A stretch of 64,000 bases of DNA from Pyronema omphalodes (lineage: Eukaryota; Ascomycota; Pezizomycetes; Pezizales; Pyronemataceae). A program made the position numbers and the translations under genes. Positions within the stretch are counted from its first letter, which is position 1. Every line of letters starts with the position of its first letter. The notes beneath the pieces were generated by a model. The model was not told where the DNA came from. It made no database searches and saw only the letters and a program-made list of their open reading frames with translations. The stretch spans positions 186,001 through 250,000 of the forward strand of contig JAJJXM010000077.1 in assembly GCA_024516155.1 (NCBI GenBank). The letters are read 5' to 3'. This document shows positions 31,720 to 43,200 of the stretch, piece by piece.

Positions 31720-34700
31720 AAGAACAAGGTGGACTCCTGGGGACGAAGAGTTCCGCCGAACCAGACAATCCGGAACCAGCCTACATGATATCGAGCGTAG
31801 GGCCATACCGGCGAGATGAAGAGATCATATTGAAAGTAGTAATAAAAGGAAAAGATAATCGAGAACACACCACGACGGCCATGGTGGACTGTGGAGCGAC
31901 GGAGAACTTCATCGATAAGGAATATGCGGAAAGGGTGGGGATTCCGTTGAAGAAGAAGGACGTCCCACGAAGGGTGTTGGCAGTTGACGGACGAGAGATA
32001 GCTAGTGGACCAGTCACCCACGAAGCTATGGTAAGATTACAGATCAATAACCATCAGGAGGATATTCGACTGCATTGTATCACGATTGGAAACTCACCTA
32101 TCATTGTGGGACTTCCATGGCTCCGGACGCACAACCCCAGTATCGACTGGAACGAGGGAAGAGTTACGTTCGACTCGGCGCGTTGCGCTAAGAGGTGCCT
32201 AGGGACCTCGACCTCACCTCACGCGACCACGGTAACGGAAAACGACGCTATTCAGCAATATCGACTGGACACTGCGCAGGCCGCAGCCAGGGAAGAAAGA
32301 ATATGCGAAGCAAGTTGGGAAGAAAGGAAGGAAACCTGGGGAAATAGAACGAGGAAAAAGGAACAAGAAGCGGCGCCGTGGCGAAGAAGGATCGAAAGGA
32401 ACCAGGAGAAAGAGGGGGAAGAGGAGCAACAAGGAAGGGTCCAAGACGGAGCACAAAATGATCTTCTTCGAAGGAGGTTCAAGGAGGACATGGGAAGGAA
32501 CGAAGAAGAAGAGGAGCTACAAGGTACCTGGGAAGACAGACAAAGTGATCCTCTTCAAATAAGGGTCGAGAAGGACCAGGAGGAGGAGGAACGAAGAGAG
32601 ATCAAAATTAACGAACAAAATGATCCTTTTCGAATGCAGACTGAGGAAAAGGATGGAAAAAGGGAGGAATGGAAAGAGTCCCGGGATGCTGCACAAAACG
32701 ATCCTTTTCGAATGCAGCCCGAAGGAGGGAAAGAAGAAAAGGAGGAACGGAAACGGACCCGGGGGACTGCACAGAACGATTCTTTTCGAATGCAGCCCGA
32801 GGGAGGGGAAGAAATAAAGGAGGAACGGAAACGGATCCGGGATGATGCAGAAAAGGATCCTTTTCGAATGCAAGCCTATGGAGACGAGGAAGAGGAGGAA
32901 GATGAGGAGGAACGGGAAGGAACCTTCGACTGGATCGCTTACGCCGCCATGGGATCGCTACAGGACGAGCAGTGTGGCTCCGTTCGGGAGCCCGTATCCC
33001 AGGATTCAGCCACACAGCAGGAACCTACCCCGCGTTCGGCTAGTGACATTGTTCCGGTCGAATATCACGACTTCTTGCATGTATTCGATAAGGAAGAAGT
33101 GTCGGGACGACCCCCACACCGCCATCACGACCATCGGATTCCGTTGGTGAAGGGAGGGGTTCCACCATTCGAACCTCTTCGAGCATTGGACGAGGGAAGG
33201 TTGAAGACGTTGAGGGAATACTTGGACTCAAGTCTGGAGAAGGGATGGATACGCCGCTCGACATCACCGGCGGGGGCCCCGATACATTTTGTAAAAGAGA
33301 AGGATGGCACACTGAGACTCTGTGTGGATTATCGGGGACTTAACGAGATCACAGTGAAAGATAGAACACCTCTCCCGCTGATAGGGGAAGCGTTGGATCG
33401 ACTATCCAACGCAAAAATATACACGAAACTCGACGTACGGGACGCCTATCATAACCTGCGAATCGCAAAGGGGGACGAATGGAAGACTGCTTTTCGGACG
33501 AAATACGGTCTTTTCGAGTACTTGGTCATGCCATTCGGTCTTACCAACGCTCCAGCATCCTTTCAGAGGTGGATGAACGAGGTCCTCAGCGACTATCTGG
33601 ACATCTTCTGTCTGGCATACCTTGACGACATCCTCATCTACTCGGATGATCTGCATCAACACCAACAACATGTGAGAAAGGTTTTGGAACGGGTGGATAA
33701 GGTGAAGTTGAGGCTCAAGGCCTCAAAATGCGAGTTTCACACCACGGAGACGGAGTACTTGGGATATATCATCTCACCAACGGGGATACGGATGGATCCG
33801 GAAAAGGTAAAGGCAGTGGCAGAATGGAGGGAACCGACAAACGTGAAGGGAATCCAGAGTTTCATAGGGTTCGCCAACTTCTATAGGAGGTTTATCCGGG
33901 ATTTTAGCAAGATTACGGCGCCTCTCACAAAACTGACGAGGAAGGATGTAACATGGAAATGGGATGACGCGGCTAAATCAGCATTCGAACAACTGAAACG
34001 CGCAATGATTTCTGACCCTATCCTACGACATTTCGACCCCACAAAACCCTTAACCCTGGAAACAGATGCGTCGGACTACGCCATCGGGGCAGTCTGCTCA
34101 CAGCCGGACGACCAAGGCATTCTACATCCCTTGGGATATTTCTCGCGCAAACTGAAGGACCCGGAACTAAATTACAATATACACGATAAAGAACTCCTCG
34201 CCATAGTCGAAGGGCTAAATAAATGGGGTACCTACTGCAAGAATACTCGACACAAGATTACTATATTAACGGACCATAAAAATTTGGAATATTGGACTAC
34301 AAAAAAAGACCTAAACCTACGGCAGGCAAGGTGGGCGGAAATGTTGGCGAATTACGACTTCGCAATAACGTATCGACCCGGCAAACTGGCGGGAAAGCCC
34401 GACATCCTATCGAGAGAATCAGGAGATTCTCCTTTGGAAGGGGAGCTGAAACACCGGCAGAACAGGGAACGAGTTCTTTTGCCGCCGCAGACCTTCTGGA
34501 TCAACTCTGCCGAGGTCATGGAAATACAGGTCGACGAGGAATTCTTAAAAGAAATCCAACAGAAAACAAGGGAGGATCAGCAGATACAGGAGATATTAAC
34601 AAAATTACGGGCTGGGGAGAAGATAGACCGGAAGGTAGCATTGGGACTTTGCGAAGAACGGGAGGGGCTATTACTGTATGAGGGGTTGATATGGGTACCA

Positions 34701-35198
34701 GACGACCACGAGTTGCGGCTACGGCTCCTACATGACCACCATGATGCACTCGTTGCGGGACACCAAGGGCGGGCAAGGACCTTGGAGCTAATTAGTAGGA
34801 ATTATTATTGGCCTCAGCAACGCCAATATGTCAACCGGTACGTAGACCACTGCGATACCTGCAAAAGGATTAAGCCAGTTAGGCACGCTCCTTTCGGGCT
34901 CCTGAAGCCCTTACAGCCACCATCGAGGCCGTGGGATTCGGTGTCCATGGATTTTATCACCGGACTTCCGTCAAGAGGAGGAAACAACGCCCTATGGGTA
35001 ATTGTGGATCGGTTCACGAAGATGGCTCACTTCGTGGCCTGTGCGGACACGTTGGGCCGAAGAAACTGGCGGATGGATTCCTGAGGCATGTGGTTAGGGC
35101 CCACGGACTTCCTAACGATATCGTCTCCGACCGCGGGTCTCTATTCACCTCGACGTTTTGGAAGCGAGTGATGGGGGCAATGGGGACGTCAAGGAAGC
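31569..35198 (+). pseudogene. Gy3 pol: protease, repeat linker, RT, RNase H, partial integrase
   Basis: Open for 1171 codons (31569-35084) in the -1 frame to gag; productive translation should start at the slip site. Protease VDCGATENFID near 31880. A Glu/Lys-rich linker with 26-residue repeats (QNDPFRMQPEGGKEEKEERK-...), about 32450-32920. RT: KLDVRDAYHNLRIAKGDEWK, MPFGLTNAPASFQRWMNE, AYLDDILIYSDD. RNase H: TDASDYAIGAVCSQPDDQGI. Integrase: zinc finger to CDTCKRIKP, then DFITGLP. A frameshift near 35055 moves SDRGSLFTSTFWKRVMGAMG into another frame, and the sequence stops at 35198. RT and RNase H look intact, integrase does not. Confidence 0.88.
31695..31701 (+). promoter_or_regulatory. Gy3 -1 frameshift heptamer G_GGA_AAA
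   Basis: Gag reads GCG-GGA-AAA-GAG-GAT-CCC-CAG-GAG-TAA; a -1 slip yields AGKRGSPGVKEQGG in the pol frame. Identical in sequence and position to Gy1. Confidence 0.72.
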
Positions 35199-36602
35199 TG
35201 TCACACCCTAAATGTGTGAGGATAGAATTGGTATCATATATAACGCAATGGAGAATATGGCAAACTCGACAGAGAATGAATAGTCAGATTAGTATCCCGG
35301 GCCGGAACCCCCAGAGGAGCTCCGACAAGCCACGTCACGTGATTCGTGACTTTCCGATAGGACCTCACGAGGATCCCGGCCCGAGGCGTCGCAACTATTA
35401 TTCAATGTCAGTTTGGGAGGATTCAGAAGAGAAGAGATTGGGGAACACTTACCTCATGGGTGTCGACTTACCCTTGAGCAACTACGAACGACGCTGATGG
35501 AGAACGAAGACGAAGACGAAAGGGACACCTCCTTATACTTGAGGAGTGTTCGGAAGTTCACGGCTACAAAGGGGTCTGCATCGGAAGAGAGTTCCAAGGA
35601 TGTGCAGAGCAGGTGCGAAGACATCATCCGGTGTTACTTAGTTGGGTGAATGGTCAGCCAGGAAGATAAGGCAGAGTCTAGTCGGCAAACAGGAGTGGGG
35701 CTATGGACAAGGGTCAAGATTGCTAAGGCATGAGACGACGTCCATAAGCATGCAACCCTCTCAAGGAAACTGTTTGGTGGAACCGATATGACGCGCCCTT
35801 AGGCTATTGACTACCAACCAAGGAACAGCTCGGCGTTTGCATCCACACCAGGTTGTGGCTGCGCGCAAGTGCGCGCAGGTGGAGCCATAATGACATCACA
35901 CAGGAATGTGTCGGAGTGATCCACTCCGGTAGGGCATGGATGCCTTATGATGTCAGATTCCTCCATTCGCAATCGAGATTCTCTAGGGAGATCTATGATA
36001 GCACGACTCACAAGATAAATGACTCACATGTTATTTGTCAGAGGAGTTCATGCATTATGCAGTCAAGCGGAGTTGCCCTCCCATATGACTCATAACCCTG
36101 ACACCTGATTGGAAGGTGTGGTAGTACAGAGAGGAATGTCAAGGATTAGTCTGACGATAGCAAGCATCATGCAAGGAAGTAATCAATATGATTACGCACT
36201 TTGTATGATGCAATCTATTAGCAGATGCGTCTCAGAAATGACTCTTGTCTTATCTCCTACGCTCAGTTTGGAAATTGGTTCCCTAGGAAGTCTGGGCGAA
36301 CTTGTAGACGAAAGTCTATAAAAGAGCCTTTGTCTTCCCTCTCTCTCCTCCAGCATCAACCATTTGATCCTCTACGCGACGATACCTATTTACACCAACG
36401 AATACCTCCGAAGACAACCCTTAAGTTTATTCGGCCTGTGATCGATTAATTCTCTTCCTAGCTTTATCTTTGGATAAGCTCTATTAGTTCTTGGGAACGA
36501 AGTGTCTGTCTGTTCTTGGGAACGAAGTGTCTGTCAACACTGAGAACGAAGCACTAGAGATACAATCGGAAAAGCCTCTGCATAGACGAAGCTGTGCGCA
36601 GG
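35199..36602 (+). mobile_element. LTR-like segment (possible solo LTR)
   Basis: Begins TGTCACACCCTAAATGTGTG immediately after truncated Gy3 integrase, as many fungal gypsy LTRs do. It has CTATAAAAG near 36318 followed by a CT-rich block and the duplicated TTCTTGGGAACGAAGTGTCT. It contains no RT, gag or other protein. GAAGC precedes the TG (35194-35198) and recurs at 36588-36592, a candidate 5-bp target duplication, but the base pair before the second copy is not CA. Right of it lies H6. Small ORFs inside are unconvincing. Confidence 0.45.
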
Positions 36603-37417
36603 TTCACAGGGGGGCGCCGAAATGACTTGTTGCTGTTCGTGGATTTTCTTCGTCAGGGCGTCCACAGCAGCCTTGAGAGCTGCTGTTTCTGCCTGTGTAG
36701 AGTCGTATGCTGCGCGCAGCTTCGTGTTTTCGCCGGTCAGTATGGCGAAGTTCGTCATCATGACGTCGAATCTGTGGCGCATCTCATCGCTGTTGTTGCG
36801 TTAGTGTCATCGAGGGTATTGAAGCGTCGCTGTGTGTCCTGGTGGATCTGTTGTATCCCCAGGAAGCTGGCTCCAGTGAATTCGGCGTAGTTGTCTATAA
36901 ACAGTTGATCTAGGGTGGCATAGTTGTCGTCAACTGCGACTGCCTCTTTAATTGCAGATACCATTATGCGACGGTAGTTACTGAACCGGCTGTGCTCAGT
37001 TGTCGCCTGTTGCTGCTTTGTTGAAGCCGAAGGAACTGGTGATCTTGCCAAGACCACGCTCTGGAAGAGCTTTTCAGCGATGTTTCCAACAACTTCATCA
37101 ACTTTTCCATCTCTTTCATCAAATGTAGGAGTAGATCCATCATGAGGAAGGTCGGCTAGAACATTGTACGCGTTTTCGGACCGTTTCGATCGTTGGGCGT
37201 TGTTCTGTCGTTGTTTTGGCGACATTTCGTGAGGTGGGGTAAGCCAAAACTCGTGAAAACTCTGATTTTGCGACAAAAGTCAACAAAAACAACGTAGAAT
37301 TCCCTGAAAATTCAGAGAATAACGTAACAGAGTGCTGCGGATCCGAATCCGATGAGAAAACCGGGGGTTTCGGTGCTCGTTGTTGGGAATGCAGGGGGGG
37401 GGTCGCCGTTGCCGTGT
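36603..37417 (-). pseudogene. H6: 5' half of a half-LINE
   Basis: Nearly identical to the 5' part of H1 (29225-30033): 5' box, 5' UTR, ATG of MSPKQRQNNAQRSKRSENAY and coding sequence up to QQVISAPP, where the LTR-like segment begins. One base is lost in the DDTIRNNSDEM region near 36800 (frameshift). The 3' half is missing. Confidence 0.85.
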
Positions 37418-37914
37418 GTGTTGTAGCTATAGTGGTACAACGACCCACAAGGGGACAAAACTCAGGTGCGCTGGAAAAAATAACAAAATCAGCTTTCATG
37501 TGGGCCGATGAAAACAGCGTAGCATTTGACGACGCGAAGTCGGAACTCATGCACTTTCATTGGGCCCGCTCAGACACCATTACCGAAAAAGAAAAAGTTA
37601 AGTTGCCGAACGGCACGATAATTGCACCAGGAACTTAGGGAGGAGAAAAGGACGTGGTGACATGGATTGGTGTGTATTTAGATCGCAGACTCAACTTTAA
37701 ATCGCATGTACATAGGAAAGCAACTGCTGCACAACAGATGCTGAACGCCCTCTGCCGATTGGCCCGACAAGAAACACGTTTGTCTCCTCACGCGACCCAA
37801 CTAATTTACCAAAGCATGCATCCAATGTAGGGCAGACTTCGGAGCAGAGATTTGGTATAATCAGCAAAGAGACCTTGTCGGCAAACTTCAGTCCCAACAA
37901 AACAACGTGCTGCG
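37418..37914 (+). pseudogene. LC ORF2 fragment 1 (RT after motif C)
   Basis: Similar to LB1 ORF2 from just after the YIDD box: VVAIVVQRPTRGQN, FMWADENSVAFDDAKSELMH, NGTIIAPGT-stop-GGEKDVVTWIGVYLDRRLNF, TRLSPHATQLIYQS. TAG at 37636-37638 and a further frameshift make it dead. It breaks at CAAAACAACGTGCTGCG where LA is inserted, and continues at 45019. Confidence 0.85.
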
Positions 37915-38205
37915 CGCACCACCCAGCAAAGAGCGACCCCCCCCCTGCCTTTTCAACAACCACGCCGAAATCGCAAGATTTTATCGCGGATTATTGTTCG
38001 GCAGCCCCGAATTACCTATTCGCAGCATTTCCAGATCAGGCCCTCTCTTTTTCGTTGAGTTTTCATCGAAAAGGAGTTTTCGGGCCCCTGAGAAAAGCCC
38101 CGCGAACCGGTTCCATCAACACCACCCTCCACCCACATCAACAATCATCGTCTCAATCGCGGATTCCTTGTCGCTACCGCCAAACAAACTTATTCCGACA
38201 TTCCG

Positions 38206-40242
38206 ATGCCTCCCCGATCCACCGTTGTGGAGAAACAACCTCTCCCCCCCGATAAAGAACCCCCTCGGGCGCCCGAAACAAATCCACGCGCTAACGCAGA
38301 GCCGCACGAGTCCGACGCGTCCGACGTTGAGATGCACGTAGACACGTGCTATTTATTTATTTTTTTATTTATTAACTCATACACGCATCCAACCGTAAGG
38401 TTATGGCGGAATCTACAGTAAATACAAAATTAAGAAACCCGGGTGTCAGGCCAAGCTCTCACTGGGGACACGTGCTCTGACGTCAGCGAGGATTCCAGCG
38501 ACGACGACGCGTCTCCCCGAGACAGCTCCCCAACGCCAACTTCTCGCAACACCACCAACGCCCCACCCAAAACACCCCACAACAAAAAACCCCTCCCTGA
38601 AAACTCCGACACCCCCGATCAACTGAGCAACAATGACCCCAAATACTCCATCCAACAAACCACCGGAAAACAGAAAAAACGCCCCGCCGCCTCCACTGCC
38701 CATACTATCACCCATATCGCCGAAGACTCCACCCCCGTTTCTGCACAAGTCAAACGACTCCACCCCGACATCGCTCCGATTAACGCCACACCTCACAGCA
38801 ACGCCGCCCTCGCTCAATCCATCGACGTCCTCCACCACAATCTTGCTACCACCGCGGACATGTTTCGTCACGCCGACCAGACAACGAACGACAGAATCAA
38901 CAAAGCGTTCAAGACAATCAACAAGAACCAGTCCCTCCTCCAATCCATCTACGATGCCGTCCAACTCCTCGCCCCGTCCCTCCTACCGAAAGGAACAGCT
39001 ACCGCCGTGTCCCCCACCCCCGTCTCCGCATCCCCCACCCCCCTCGAGACCACCAGCCCCGATACCCAGCCCGTTAACGCCCCTCTCGATTTACCCTCCA
39101 AACATGCCCCCCGCCTCAGCGAAGCCGAGTACTGGAAGCAGAGGTGCTTGAACGCCGAAGCTGAACTCCGGAAGAACGAGCTCCCTCCTCCCCCTCACCT
39201 ACCCCCTTCCCCACCCCAGGCGAACGAACCGTGGCAAGGACCAATACCCTCGTCCGTCAAGCTGTTCAAAGAGAAAGCCGCTGCCCCATCAAAGACCCCC
39301 CCTAAGACCACCAAACCCAACCCCCAACGCAAGAACCCCCCCCGCGTCCAAGACATTGTGATCCCCTGCCCTGACCCCCGTGCCCTGCCCGATAGCTCTA
39401 AGATCGCCATTGGATTAGCTTTCAACGAAGCCCTACGCAAGGCGAAGGTGGAAGGAAACATCATGACGGTTAGGAAAAATATCGCAGGAAGCCTCATGCT
39501 TACCCCCTCCCCGAACACATCCATTACCGATCTCACCCCCCACCTCTCTGTTATCCACGCCGCTGCCTGCAAAGTCCACCCGAACCTCTTGCCCCCCCGA
39601 CTTAACGAAAAATGGTATAAGCTGGCAGTCCACGGAATCCCCACGGACTACTACGAGGACACCGCCGAGGGTATGCAAAAATTGCAGCAAGAAATCGAGA
39701 CGAACCACAAAGTACGCCTGACACAACCCCCAAGGTACATCTCTCACCCGGACAAGCGTGTTGGTAAGACCGCCTCCAGTGTGATGATCGCACTGAAGTC
39801 CAGCGAGGAATACAACCTCCTCAAGAGAACAAAGGTGACAGTATTATTCGAACAACGCAAGGTGACAGAATTCTTCACCGCCCGTTCCATTGACCAATGC
39901 CGCAGGTGCCAGAAATTTGGACATCATCATGCAATCTGCCCAGCTGACAATGGCCCCGCTTGCGCGATATGCGCCGCCCCTCACCCCACCGAATATCACC
40001 AATGCGGCCAGTGTCCCACAATCCAGGGCCGCAAATGTCAACACACCCTCTACAAGTGTGCCAATTGTGTCGCCGCTGGCCTCACAGACGTCCACCACGC
40101 CGCAGACAGCACCCGCTGCCCCGTCAGAGTGAACGTCGTCAGGGAAGCCTGGCAGAAGACTCGCCCGGAGACAACACCCCTAGACGCCATCCCCGCCGAA
40201 ATAAACCCCATCGCCGACACCACCATGACCGCTGATGAATAG
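38206..40242 (+). pseudogene. LA ORF1, RNA-binding protein with zinc knuckles (disrupted)
   Basis: ATG at 38206 (MPPRSTVVEKQPLPPDKEPP). The first exon-like part ends in VEMHVDTC at the insertion; after it the same frame resumes as SDVSEDSSDDDAS. Downstream: Ser/Pro-rich region, a predicted helix, an RRM-like segment (WYKLAVHGIPTDYYEDTAEG ... ASSVMIALKSSEEYNLLKR), and three zinc-binding clusters: CRRCQKFGHHHAIC (CX2CX4HX4C), CAICAAPHPTEYHQC, and CANCVAAGLTDVHHAADSTR-CP. It ends DEstop within the ATGAATAG overlap with ORF2. The inserted 126 bp (insert plus duplication) is a multiple of three but carries two in-frame TAA. Confidence 0.82.
38351..38466 (-). mobile_element. 116-bp 5'-truncated LINE 3' end in LA ORF1
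   Basis: Flanked by the perfect 10-bp duplication GACACGTGCT (38341-38350 and 38467-38476). On the minus strand it ends with the stem AACC-TTAC-GGTT and a T/A-rich tail, and it matches the last ~100 nt of LA itself (44915-45010). A classic 5'-truncated insertion by target-primed reverse transcription. Confidence 0.93.
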
Positions 40243-43200
40243 ATACGACTCATCAGCGGCGACCCTTCGCATCGTGTCACATAACACGAATCGCAGCGCC
40301 ACCGCACTAACAACACTGCTGAACTCAGCAGGATCCAAAATAGACATATTGCTGGTACAAGAGATTAACGTTAAAGATCCCCGGTACGCAATCACACATC
40401 CAGATTTCCTTTTGTTACTTCCCCCCCGCAGCCACCACAAAGTCAATCGCACTGCTGCATATATCCCTCGCCTCAACCCACATGTTCGAGTCACACCAAG
40501 ACCGGACATCAGCGGAGATCCTGACCTCCAGGTACTCGAGGTCAGCACCACACTCATTCCCTCCTTTTACCTCTTAAATATCTATAATGAAAAAGACCCC
40601 CAAACAAAATTATATACCGTCCCCCGCTCCCTTACCCCCCTCACTCTCCCCCACCGTTGCGTGATCACAGGGGACCTCAATGCCCATCACCCTCTGTGGA
40701 ACTCCCACGCACGCAGACCAGCGAGAGCAGACGTGCTGGTGGAACTGATGGAAGACCATCACTGGCAACTGGTAAACGTCCCGGACGTTCCTACTTACCA
40801 CTATCGAGACGGATCGGGCTCTTCGGTCCTCGACCTGACTCTGGCAGCCCCGGCGATGGCAAGGGAAATTTCTTCTTGGGCCATTGACGACGGCATTGCC
40901 ACGGGATCGGACCACGAGGTGATCCGTTTCCAAATCAACTCCTTACACCCAGACCACCACAACACCGCCGGCGACACTACACGACTAAACTGGCGCAAGA
41001 CGGACTGGGAGACCTTCACCGAAGAATTGCAACGTCTCACCGAAGCTTCCTACCCCCGGTGGTCCCACCTCCGAGCCAACCCCTCCGCCGAGAACCTCGA
41101 CGAATGGGCTGCCCTCCTTCGCGACTCTATCCAAACCGCCGCCACGATATCAACACCTACCCTCACCCCAACCCCGCGGTCGAAGAGATGGTGGACGGAG
41201 GAGGTACGCCTGACACGTAAAGACATGACCCGGGCCAGGAGGAGATGGAAACAGACCCGCCTTCCCCAACACCTCGCCGAATACAAACAGTCTCGAAACG
41301 CCCACTACAGGAAAGTCCGACATGCAAAGGACTCCATGTGGAAGGAATACTTAGCCGCGGTGGAAGGACCAGACATATGGGCGGCCTTCCGATATACAAA
41401 CCCGCGCCGCGCTCAATTGACACCACCGATCAAGACACAGGTAGGAGGAATGGAGAAGGAATGCGTCGACTTCGACAGTAAGGTAGAGGCCTTTCAAGCG
41501 TTATTCCCTCCCCCCCCAGCTGCCCCCCCCACACGCACCTCACGACCCAACCCCCAACTCCCCTGGAAAACATTCACCCCCGAAGAAATTCGTACCGCTA
41601 TCACAACATCCTCCCCCAAGAAAGCCCCCGGCCCGGACTCCATCACGTTCGCGTGCCTTAGGAAGGCGTACGATGCAGTCCCCAAAGTTTTCAACGCCCT
41701 GTACTCAACCTTAGGAACGAAAGGATATCATCCGCGGAGCTGGCGAGAGGCCACGACGGTGGTGATACCTAAACCAAACAAACCGGACTATAGCGCCATA
41801 AAGGCATACCGCCCGATCGCCTTACACCACTGCTTGGGCAAGGTGCTAGAAAAACTCATGGCAACCCGGCTCAGCCTTATGGCGGAGTCGCACGACATCC
41901 TGCATAAGGATCAGATTGGCGGGCGCCCAAAACGCTCGGCAATTGACGCCGCGATGGCACTGACGCATGAGGTAGAAGTTAACGCGGGAAATCGCTTCGT
42001 GACGTCTGCCCTAATTTTAGATGTACGAGGAGCTTTCGATAACGTCTCCTCCGCCAGATTACTGGCAACTATGCACTCACTCGGCTGCCCACAGGCGGTA
42101 ATATCGTGGTGTTCCTCATTCTTAAGTGACCGCACAACCGCCCTATCATTGGACGGCAGAACAGATTCACAGCGACCAATTCAAACCGGCATTCCCCAGG
42201 GATCCCCCGCGTCGCCAATACTCTTCCTCATATACCTTCGCCCCCTCTTTGACGCCTTACAATCCGAACACCCGACCCTGTGGACCCCTAGCTATATAGA
42301 CGACGTTGCCTTGGTGGCCCATGGACGAACGAGAGAACAAAATGCGCGCGCCCTGGAAGCAGCCGCTCGCACCGCATTCAACTGGGCGCAGACAAACGCG
42401 GTAGCATTCGACGATTCCAAATCGGAGATGCTGCACTTCCATAAGTCGCGAATCGATGAACACAGCGAAGCAACAAACGTGCGCTTACCTAACGGCACCA
42501 TAGTCACCCCTGGGACTCAAGGAGGCAGCAAGGACGTGGTCCGGTGGATTGGCATACATTTTGATCGCAAACTTTCCTTCTCCCAACATGTAAAAATAAG
42601 ACTGACGGCCGCCGCTACGTCCCTCAACGCCCTCCGAAGTTTGGTACGTCACGAAACAGGTCTGTCCCCCTCAGCGACCCGTACACTTTATCAAGCGTGT
42701 GTAACCTCTAGGTCGGATTTTGGCTCTGAGATCTGGTGGAATGGACAAAAAGGACTGGCCAGCACACTACAAACGCAACAAAACTCCGCCCTACGCCGCA
42801 TACTAAACGCATTCACATCGACCCCCATAGTGGCCCTACACAACGAAGCCGCCATACCCCCCGTCGCAGTTCGCCTTCAACGCCGCAGCCGCAAATACGC
42901 TCTCCGCCTCCTCTCCCTCCCCCCTTCCCACCCCGTAGTTAGACGCTGCCCTTCCTCCTACCCCGTGCCCAACCACTTCCCCACCTCCATATGTGACCCG
43001 TCCGAATATGACTACCCCTGGAACACCACCCAGAAAGCCCCCTCGCGCCTCGTTCGCATGCTCCGCTCCGTCGGTCAGTGGATATTACCAGACGACGAAA
43101 TCGAGGACACGGCACACCCAAATCCCACCCCGTGGATAAGCTCACCCCTACGAATAAAGATATCCTCCCTCCCCAAACCCGAAGCCGCCGTCGAACACCT

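Larger units (their letters stand above)
27806..35198 (+). mobile_element. Gy3: gypsy element, 3' truncated
   Basis: 5' LTR (27806-28049 plus 30077 to about 30425, split by H1), leader, gag, then protease-RT-RNase H-integrase in the -1 frame. The integrase breaks off at GTSRKL (35198), where an unrelated LTR-like sequence starts, so the integrase C-terminus, any chromodomain and the 3' LTR are missing. It interrupts Gy4. Confidence 0.82.

Noticed and set aside
35811..36449. Small ORFs in the LTR-like segment
   Set aside because: Short, no motif, and located between an LTR-type start and a TATA box.
35194..36592. Firm call of a solo LTR with target duplication GAAGC
   Set aside because: GAAGC occurs at both edges, but the second copy is not preceded by CA and Gy3 coding sequence does not clearly resume, so it is kept only as a low-confidence feature.
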